A DNA stretch of 64,000 nucleotides from Crocodylus rhombifer (Eukaryota > Chordata > Crocodylia > Crocodylidae). Positions 55,441 to 64,000 of the stretch are shown here, in pieces. Where the stretch lies: positions 124,001 to 188,000 of the forward strand of contig JAVSML010000964.1 in the NCBI GenBank assembly GCA_038503035.1, read 5' to 3'. The notes under the pieces are model-generated. The model was not told the origin of the DNA. It ran no database searches and was given only the letters and a program-made list of their open reading frames with translations. Each line of letters begins with the position of its first letter. Position 1 is the first letter of the stretch. A program made the translations under genes and the position numbers.

Positions 55441-57868
55441 TATTCAGGACCAAATACAAATATCCCCTCTTCAGTCTTGCTGTCTTACAGAGCACTGCAT
55501 GCTTTAGCAGTGTTTTGGAAAGTAAAAACACAGAGTAGTAGCAGTAACAACTACCCATCCTTTAGTTTTTTAACTGGTTATGGGATGAAGGATGGAGGAT
55601 GTGTGAAGAATCATTAAGGGAGCTGGTGCAGTACTAGAAATGCACAAAGTATTTGCCAAGTGCTCATGTCATGTCTTGCTTTCTACCTGAATTGCTTCTG
55701 ATTTCACTGTTGAGCTGAGATGACTGCTATGGTTCAGGGCAACAGTTCAAGAGTTTCCAGTGGGAAGACATCTCTCCAGCAAGAAATGAGCAATTTAGAA
55801 ACAAGTCTAAAACAAATTCCATGATCTCAAAGGCTGTAGTTACTGTAAAAATCCTGCAGAAGACAAGATTCTCTTGAAATACTTCTTTCAGTTTCTTTAA
55901 GAAAAGACATTAAGGTTAAGATTTTGCTTCCCTTAATCTGAGTGGTTTCATTGATTTCATGTAGGTTACACCTTTTCAAGCACACTAGCAGATTTTATGT
56001 AATTGGCATATTAATCTTGTAATTAAAACATGCATTATAATTTATTCCTCAAATGTTTTCTTTTCTCTTAGATTATTACCACTTCCAATAGCAAAGTGTA
56101 CCTGTTTCAGGGAAACTTCTCCAGCACCTTCAGGAGGATAATCAGCTTGGATAATTCAAGTAGCTGGCTTCATCCAGCAAGACCTCTTCTTTTCTTGTAA
56201 GTTTGGGTTCCTGAATATTTGTGGTTCTTTTTTGATTGGATTAAGTGTAGGATTCAGGGTCCAATTTCTTATTTTATTGTGTTCTTGTCTACATTTGATT
56301 ATGAGGTTTTTGTATAGCTGCTTTCATCTGTCACTTCTTTTACTCTTGCTATTTTCCCTGCAGCAAATCCCTCCACACACTTTGGCTTAGTGTTTAATGT
56401 AAGGTCTAGTGATATTTTTCCAATGTCTATTAGGCTTAGTTCTCCTTTGTTCATTTTGTTTCTTTGAAAGTTCCCTCCATAATCTGCAGAGGTTTTTTCT
56501 GGCTGTTGTAGGGCTCTCTTTGGGTCTGGAGATTGGAAAGCCCAGGTATACAGAATACAATGCTTGTCTATATTCATTTTAGCTTCAACTTATTTGCCCA
56601 GACACTTGATTGAGGAGAAATCCTTCAGGGTGGGGAATATTCAGCTAGCCTCCAATATTGCAATGGTAAATGGCAAGACTTAAAGCTAATATTCTCTAAA
56701 TACACTTTGTTTAGAAGTCAGTTCATCTTATTTGGTGACTTTCAAAGGATCATTTTCTAGTCCTTCACCAGAAATGTATGTATGTGTTGTACACAAAAAT
56801 TAATCACAATTTTGTGGCAGAGGTGTGTAACAAAATATATTTATAATCCCTTCTGAATGCTAATACCTATTCTGTTTCTTACAAATTATACCCCTCTTTG
56901 ACTTCACCCACTTTACCTGCAACTGCATTACCACCTGCTGGGGGAATACCAGTCCTTGTGTAAGTTCACATGTGGGGACTTCTATAGTTCCTACAAGACA
57001 TTCATGAATAGAAAGCGTGGAAGAAGCAAGGGCCATGGTTCTGCTGCACTGAGGTCAGGTCTAACAGAAGGGCTTTTTGCTGATATGGCAGTATTGATTA
57101 GGGGTGTGGTGTGTATATATACAGTATTTTAGTACCAGCAAAATACTTTGTGTGGATCCAGTGATCTGTAAAACTGTGCTTTTGCTGGTGTAGTGTATTT
57201 TGTTTGGGGAATTATAAAATATACCAACAAAAGCACATGCTTGTTGGTGGAAGCTTCATCTGTACCACAAAGGATTTGCTGGTATGAAACTATATTTGTA
57301 TTATAGATTTACTAGAAAACCTTTCTATTCGGTCTGTCAGCATGTGTATAATTGCCGAGTCATGCATTAGTCTCCTCAGTGGCCATGCGCAGTTCCTGTA
57401 GTCCACCACTGAACTTAGTACCTTTTCTAGTACAAAGACAGCTTGAGTGGGAACCCTGTTGTTACAATGAGAATGGAGAGGTTGTGGACTAGATTGAATG
57501 ATGGGTAGCTGGGTAAAAGTGTTGCAACTACTGATGACTTTAGGCAGAACATATGAGGTAGTTCCTAACTTAACTTTTGGCAGAACATTTCTGTATGAGA
57601 AGCAGGCTATTCATGGCAGCTTCCCGCAGAATTAGTAACCTGTGAAATCATGCTGACGTAGCAGAAGCAGCAAAGTGACATTTGTCGTTTTGTCTAATAT
57701 GGTTTGGACACCAAACATTGACTTAATCAAGACATTCTCTTATGGTCTAGGTTATGCAGTCATACCAGTGCCTGGGCAACCTTTACATTGAAGACATGCT
57801 ATGAGAAGCATTATCTTGTTGCCGAAAGCTGAACAAAGTTTAATTTCTACTTTTGTAGTCATCTGAGA
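55441..57868. other. AT-rich non-coding DNA
   Basis: A minus-strand frame of 92 codons (56299-56577) has normal amino-acid composition but no domain or splice signals I can support. About 57090-57280 contains inverted ACCAGCAAAATAC / TTTTGCTGGTGTAG segments, hinting at a degraded MITE. Confidence 0.4.
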
Positions 57869-58146
57869 CAGGAGTCAGCAACCTTTGGGCAGCACAGGCC
57901 AGAGCTTGTGACTTAGCCGTTTCTGTACACTGCAAGTCTCTTCCTCTCTCTCCTCCCCCTCCAAATAATCAGCTGCCTGAAGGCAGCTTTGTTGCAGAGA
58001 TTTTTGACCCCTTTGCAGCAAAGGCAGTGCAGATGTAGCAGAGCAGGAGGCACAGAACAGTTTGGTGCCACAGATCCCATGTGCCAAATCAGAGCTTTGC
58101 ATGGGTTGTATTGCGCTCATACATTGTAGTAGTGATTGAACCCCTG
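57869..58146. mobile_element. Short hAT-type MITE
   Basis: The ends CAGGAGTCAGCAACC and GATTGAACCCCTG are partial inverted repeats of the CAGGGGTCAGCAACC hAT type. The flanking octamers ATCTGAGA (57861-57868) and ATTTAAGA (58147-58154) match at 6 of 8, compatible with an aged target duplication. 278 bp, no transposase. Confidence 0.7.
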
Positions 58147-58154
58147 ATTTAAGA

Positions 58155-59845
58155 GCTTTGAGAGCTTCATAAAAGGCCCATTAAAGTAACCGATTATAAT
58201 GGGCAATGGAAACCTTTCCACTGACTTCTGTGGGTTCTGGTTCCAGTACTAGAAGAAGTGAAAATTAGTGAATATCAAGAGGTTGGATATATATTCAGAA
58301 CACTTTAGTAGTTAATTGATCAGGGAATAGCTTACACATTTTTCATTAGATTTTTCCATAATTCTGTATCCCCTCTGGATTATTAACAACATGAAAATAA
58401 AGCGCTATTCTTCAGTATTATAATTTGTTGAGTGCAATAAGGAAATAACTTCAGTTGGTCCACATTTTTTTCAATGTTTCTCTGTTAGAAAATACCTTTT
58501 TTTTTTTGCTGAAAGTTTTGGTTTGGACATCTTGATTTCAATAACATTTTGCTTTTGAGAAAAATGTCTTTTAATAAAGCTGACACTCGATCTCAACATT
58601 TTTGGAAGAAAGTACTGTAATTTTTAATATTCAGTTACTTTTTTGTTATATATTTTATTTTTAATGGCTACAATAAAAATGCACAATTTTGTTAAAAAAT
58701 CCCAATGAAATATTTTTGGTTGAATTTGAACAAACTGTTTCCAACTGATCAAAATTATTTTTCCCCCAGAAAGTTTGTCATATTTAATATTGTTGGATAT
58801 TGGATATTTTTTCTGTTGAATCAGAATTAAATGAGCTTTAAAATTGTGGAGTTCCTTTTGAACAGAAATAAGTTTGCATGCATTTCTAGAGATGGCTAAA
58901 GCCAGGTCTGCAGTTCCAGGCTTTACTATTAGGGGTATATTGGTAAAAAACCTACTGCTATAATTGTCCTGATGTCAGTAAATGCATTTTTTATCAAATA
59001 AAATGATGATTTTTTTTTTATGCAGAAAGTGATAGTAATATCACTGCATCCATCTGAGAGGGTTTTGCTGATAGAACCATACTCACATAAATAAACTCCA
59101 CTGCAGACAAATCCAAAGTGTATGAAAATGAATAGGAATATCAGGTCTGGTTCCATTTAGGTTTGGGTAGTCTATATTTGTTCATATTTTATCCAACTCA
59201 GCTTCTGCATTTCTTAAAACCTCATTCACTTAGAGTATATCCTAAAAAATAATGAAACCTAGAAATACTGAAGTTGCTTTTACAGAGAGACTGAATGAAA
59301 ATCCCAAGTTATGTCAGGCCTTCAGAACGGACAAACTGTCATTCAGAACATGCTGAGCCTTTGTTTATTGTGAAGGGTTTTTTTAAAATAAAAAAAAATC
59401 AGTCTGAGGGTCCCACTGTGCAGAAGGACAACACAAATGATTACAATACTAAAAAGACAAACGAGCGTACAAAGGAGCATTCTAGTAATTGTGACCTCTC
59501 ATTATTGGACACTGTCCCATTCAGTACCATAATTTTGGTAGTAATTGCTACTAATTATTTTAATCACTCCCTCCTGAGCTTTCCTACAGTTCATAACACT
59601 AGGCCAGTTTTCCCTGGCTGTCTCCAGATAGGGTGAATGTAAATTTTATCTCTGTATATGACTAATGACTTTGAGGAGTTGCCTTCATCATTATTTTGTT
59701 TAAAGACATCAAGAAAACAGGAGAAAAAGCTAGAGGCTCAAATCTGCACTTTGATCCTTCTCTTAAGGAGCTATTGAAAGTGAAAGTTTAAAGTAAACAA
59801 TTGACAAAAATAAACCTAACAGCTACATGAAGGAAGGTTTTGCGC
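58155..59845. other. AT-rich non-coding DNA
   Basis: Long T and A runs. The 113-codon frame at 59295-59636 shows no domain. Nothing else seen. Confidence 0.45.
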
Positions 59846-59849
59846 AGCA

Positions 59850-60168
59850 GTTTCAGATTCTTATTGTGGCTGGAAGCGGGAGTCTGGTAAATTCAAACTG
59901 GAAATAAGGCACACATTTTTAACAGCGGGAGTAATTAACTACTGGAACAAATTATAAGGAGAAATAGATTTTTCATCTCCTGATGTCTTCACATCAAGAC
60001 AGGAAGACTTTCTCGAAGATATGCTTTAGCCAAATACAAGTTATGGTTTAATCAAACACAAGATATGGGCTCAATTCATGGGTATCTGGGTGAAATTTAA
60101 TGGTCTGTGATATGCACGAGGTCAGACAAGATGTAGCTTCTGGCACTTAACTTCATAAATCTATGAGA
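59850..60168 (+). mobile_element. Ancient CR1/L3-like LINE 3' end
   Basis: The plus strand encodes KLEIRHTFLTAGVINYW, the last ORF2 block. It is followed by CATCTCCTGATGTCTTCACA, CTGGGTGAAATTTAATGG, TGCACGAGGTCAGACAAGAT and TTCATAAATCTATGAG. That sequence of motifs is the 3' end of old CR1-type LINEs, with an ATCTATGA terminus. It is more diverged than the other CR1 copies here. Confidence 0.8.
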
Positions 60169-60835
60169 GGATGCAGCAAGGAACTGGTTTAAGTTACAAA
60201 TAGTCTTTTATTCTTTCTGGTGATTTCTCCATAAAAATTTTTTGAAAGTGAACTTAGGTTTTGTTTTCATTCTATCATTTCAAACTGGATATTTCTGTGT
60301 CACTCTTTCACTGTATAAAATACCCATAATCACCTCTCCTGTGGGGTACAATTTTTCTAATTTAAGGGTCTAACAACTCATGTTTGGGTAGCTGCAGGCC
60401 CCAAAACAAGTGAGGAAATTGTGTGTGAAGTGGGAAAGAAAGGCCTTTCATTAGGTATTCTTGTGAAAAATAGGTGCTATTTCCTCTACAGGAACCAGGT
60501 GTTAATGAAGAATAATAAAAAAAAAGCATTAATCTGGATTTCTGAAATAGGCTACTGCCAAGTGTTGGTTTGAGAAAGATATGAAACTAGAATGCCTTTC
60601 CAGATAAAATACCATATTTTCCTGCATACCACACTCATGAAATAACACCTTGTTTTGGAAGGCAGAATGCAAAAAAAAAGATTTTTCCAGAGCTGTGACT
60701 GGGTATATAACATAGAGTAAGTCCTCCTGGAAGTACAGAGATTCCAGGAAGTGTGGCATCTCAGGAGACAATCTGGATGAGAGTGACACAGAACTCTACC
60801 CCTTCTGCTGAGGCCAGAGAGAAGCAGGAGCCATT

Positions 60836-61524
60836 GGCTGCCTTATACACATGCTTGGAGGTGTGGGGGAGGGGGGCATTTTAATTAAAGTGGTTCCCAG
60901 AGGGCCGCTTTAATTAAAATGTCTCATTGTCACATGTTTTAAGCCCCCCTACATTTCAAAATGGCCGGGGGATGTTCTAACTACAGCTCATTTGATACAG
61001 TTTAGTTGAAGCATCCCTGCAGCCTTTTTGAAACTCGGGGGCTTAATACATAAGATGATGAGGCATCACAGGAACATCCTAACTGCAATGCAGAGCAGAC
61101 TCAATGAATTGGGTTCTAGCTGTCAGGCCAGGCCTCTCTTGGTTTGCTATCTGGTACCACATAAGCCAGTAGAGCCTGTTCCATGATTGGGTTGTCGGCA
61201 ACTAAACTGGCACCTCCACCTGGGCTTCCCTGGGTAAGGAAGGTGCATGGACACACAGCAGGACTAAAACCAAGACCTATCAAAGGCTGAATGAGTTCTC
61301 TGTGAGCCAATGACCATCCATACCTGGAGAGGAAATGGGCACCACTAGGTCACTTTGCCCGAAGAATTGCCAATGATGCAAAGCAATTCAAATGACCTAA
61401 TCAGAGTGGAGAAGGATTATTATGGTATCTAAGATACTCCAACTGTCACACAGGCCTTGGGACCTGATCTGAGCTGACCAATGCATTCTAATTAGAACAT
61501 GAACCAGCACATGTATAAGCAGCC
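60836..61524. mobile_element. Long MITE with strong central hairpin
   Basis: The ends GGCTGCCTTATACACATGC and GCACATGTATAAGCAGCC are inverted repeats. CATTTTAATTAAAG (60877-60890) and CTTTAATTAAAATG (60908-60921) form a perfect 14-bp stem. The TTTAGTTGAAGCATCCCTGC block near 61000 links it to the MITE at 38.0-38.3 kb. The span may include a later insertion between about 61095 and 61480. Confidence 0.55.
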
Positions 61525-62185
61525 ATCATAGCAGCTCTTAGAGTAACTGTTTTTATGCTTCCATTCTTCCCTGCTTCTATCTCAGAGAGGAAAAATTAGT
61601 TGTACATGCACAAACACAACTGAGCAGTGGTGGGGCTGCCTTATGTTTTTCATTTGTGAGCTTGCAAATACCCTTCATAAATCAAAATAATACAGCTGTT
61701 TGTTTTGTATGTTTCTAATACGTATGTTTGCTCACCAAAAATGGAATTTTCCAATCACATCTTCATTTCATTTACAAGGAGAGGAATGATTTTTATATCT
61801 TGAGACACTTATCATTTTCAGAGTGAGAAAGCTATCTCTATGGGCTTACTTTCTCTATCTGAGAACTGATAGAATATTATGTCTTATGAAAATCCTGTGA
61901 GGTTCACTTGTATTGCTGTATATCAAAGAGGAAGCAAATATAAAAGCTGGTTCTTTTTAGATTATCTAGGTTGATATTACTTTCAGTGAGCATGTTCCTT
62001 ATCAGGTTATAAATTATGCAATTTTTTTGGCTCTTACAGGTCTTCTTTCAGAAACTAGCAATGGACTTTTGATAGCTAAACCTTTGTTACTGCAAGGTTT
62101 AAATATCAAATACATTGTTTCCCTGTATGTTTTATTGTGTGTCAGTTTTGCCATCCAAGACTCTTGCATCCTGAATTTTGCAGGG
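61525..62185. other. AT-rich non-coding DNA
   Basis: No feature recognised. Confidence 0.45.
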
Positions 62186-62236
62186 TCTTCACCCCCAGGG
62201 GCATTTTAGCAGCTTCACCCCCAGGGGCATTTCACT
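62186..62236. repeat. Two-copy tandem repeat, 26-bp period
   Basis: CTTCACCCCCAGGGGCATTT occurs twice, starting at about 62188 and 62214. The unit contains the palindrome CCCCAGGGG. Confidence 0.85.
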
Positions 62237-62589
62237 AGCTTTATTTTCTGTAGGAAACAACATTCTTCAATATTTTTCTCAGTTATAGGGTATTTGTGTC
62301 ATATCAGCAGAATGTTGACTGTCAGAAGCGGGATCAAAAAAGGAGAAATGCCTTGAGGCAGTGTTGGGGAAAACCCTCTTTACTCAGAATTAAAATCTAT
62401 CAACAAAGTCCCATTGTCCTGTCAGGTATAAAAGGGAATTGCTTAGGAAGGGAAAGCATCTGGGCCATATTGAAGCAGAGGGATGTGTTTCGTTAAGTAG
62501 GTGAAGCGTAATAAAAAATGGGTAATCCATTGACCAATGCGTGGTATGGAGCCCACTTTGCACCTAACCCACAGCGTATGAATTTCTAA

Positions 62590-62680
62590 CTGTAGTTGGA
62601 GAGCTTTAGCTCAATCTGCCATAGCTTGTATTTTTTTTTAAACTCTGGAGGACCCTGGTTCAGTTCTTGACGTGTCAACC
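62590..62680 (+). mobile_element. tRNA-like SINE head
   Basis: GAGAGCTTTAGCTCAATCTG resembles a tRNA 5' arm and A box. CCCTGGTTCAGTTCTTG resembles a B box, with a T-run between. The spacing and lack of a closing acceptor stem rule out a functional tRNA. It is probably the 5' part of a tRNA-derived SINE. Confidence 0.45.
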
Positions 62681-62689
62681 ATCACAAAA

Positions 62690-64000
62690 ACACAGCTGTT
62701 TTGCCACTTACTTTGCCCTTGAACTAAGCCTTTTTCACACTTCCCTGAGTCTAATTCTACACCTGGAGAAACTTTCTGGGGGAGGTGGGAGAGGAGTAAA
62801 CAAGTCAGTCATAGGGATAATGCACAGAAAAAGGAAAAGGCAGCTGGAATCTGGACAGCTGAAAAAAGGGGAAATATAAATTTGTCAGATACACTTAACA
62901 TATGAAAGTTAGTAGTGACAGGTGGGGGACTTCATGGTTAAAAAAAAGAACATAAAATAACTGCCCATTGATTTTACTACAAATTCAATACCTGTCTAGG
63001 TACTTTTTGTTATTAAAGAGAATTAAATAGAGTCAGTCTTCCCAAGCATCCTATGATGCCATCTGGCTTATCACTGAGGAAATCCCCATTGGCAGTCTGC
63101 TTTTTTCATGCTGACCTGAACAAATGCCAAGATTATTCCTCTCTTTGTCATACACTTGCACACAGTCACATTCTTTAGCACTAAAGCAACCCATGGAAGG
63201 CAAAACCTGTGCTGTTCTGGCTTAAATGTAGACAATGATTTAAGGAGAAAAATTATTTGACTCTGAACCTAAAAGGGAAGCCAAAGAACTGATAAAGAAG
63301 ATGAAATGAACTGAGATTTTTTTGATGAACAAACAGAAACATCTTCTTACTGAAAATGTACAGATCCTTACATAGTTGTCTCTTGTGCTAGGAAAAACTT
63401 CAAGATCTACTTCCACCATTATCCTAAAGGGAGGTGCAGGGAATGGAAAGGAGTCATGAAGTAGGAGGGTCCAGGTGAGATGAAGGTTGTGTAAGTGAGA
63501 GGGGTGCAGCCCTTTATTATAGTTACTGCAATCACTTGCTGTGGGAAATTACTTTATCACCATCTTGTATTTTCTGCAAGATCTCATTACCTGAGATTAG
63601 CAATGCATATGCACAATGGTGGCCTATTTCTGATGGGAAAAGAGTTGCAAGCAGTGTGGTTAATTTTAATTATTTGTCAGTGAAACATCCATATTAGACG
63701 CAGAAAGGAGTTGATTTAAATTACAGCTCATCTGAAAACTGTGATTGACCTGCAGAAAGGTCCTAACATGTTTGAACAAATAATTATATTGCAAGAAAAT
63801 GGTGAATATTTTGTTTCATATGACTTACTTTACACTCCCCAAAAATCAGTTGTGTTTGTGCATGTACAACTACATATACACAACTATGTTTTGAATAGAT
63901 ACATTTTTAAAATATTCTAACTATCCACATTTGCGGGTGAATAATTGTTTGTTGGACCAGGAAATGTCATTAATCTTTACATTACAAACTGTTCCCAAGA
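62690..64000. other. AT-rich non-coding DNA to the window end
   Basis: No exon, RNA gene or mobile-element end recognised. Confidence 0.45.

Noticed and set aside
56299..56577. 92-codon minus-strand frame
   Set aside because: Composition is normal but there is no domain, acceptor or poly(A) support strong enough to call an exon.
62590..62680. tRNA gene
   Set aside because: A- and B-box-like parts exist, but a T-run splits them and no acceptor stem closes, so it is a SINE head.

Overview
This is a stretch of vertebrate nuclear DNA that is almost entirely intergenic or intronic. There are no operons, no long host open reading frames and no intact RNA genes. The repeat content points to a sauropsid, most likely a crocodilian with a turtle as the alternative: CR1 LINEs of several ages, MIR-type CORE-SINEs, tRNA-derived SINEs, many hAT-type and palindromic MITEs, a Tx1-like LINE, an L2-like LINE remnant, solo retroviral LTRs and a Gmr1-like Ty3/gypsy element. 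Species assignment is inference from repeat families, not from a recognised gene.

Layout. 1-9.8 kb is mostly AT-rich single-copy-looking DNA with a MIR copy (6.4-6.6 kb), a palindromic MITE (6.7-7.0 kb) and the only plausible host exon in the window, a minus-strand terminal exon candidate (7158-7408) with a poly(A) signal about 70 bp downstream. 9.8-17 kb has a palindromic hAT element, a small hAT MITE, back-to-back tRNA-SINE heads and a minus-strand LTR-like element (15.1-16.5 kb). 17.3-19.7 kb is a minus-strand CR1 carrying endonuclease and reverse transcriptase remnants, inserted between pieces of an older MITE. 21-26 kb has MIRs and more MITEs.

26.4-34.6 kb is a broken Tx1-like LINE (zinc-knuckle ORF1, endonuclease, RT, C-terminal region) into which three other elements landed: a CR1 fragment, a solo LTR with a perfect 6-bp target duplication and a hAT element with a perfect 8-bp target duplication. 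38.5-39.25 kb holds a second palindromic hAT copy, also with a perfect 8-bp duplication. 39.3-45.25 kb is a complete but inactivated Ty3/gypsy element on the minus strand. It has two LTRs, a tRNA-Gly-type primer binding site, a polypurine tract, a SCAN-like Gag, protease, integrase, RT and RNase H. Its integrase lies upstream of RT, the copia-like order known for Gmr1-type gypsy elements.

47.2-48.8 kb is a plus-strand CR1 with a minus-strand CR1 nested inside it. 48.8-64 kb is mainly unique AT-rich DNA with a MITE, an L2-like remnant, a hAT MITE with a degraded target duplication, an ancient CR1 tail, a long MITE and a tRNA-like SINE head.

No interacting host gene set is visible. The window is best read as layered transposon history. 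The most interesting units are the Gmr1-like element, the multiply interrupted Tx1-like LINE and the isolated exon candidate. All mobile-element reading frames seen here carry stops or frameshifts.
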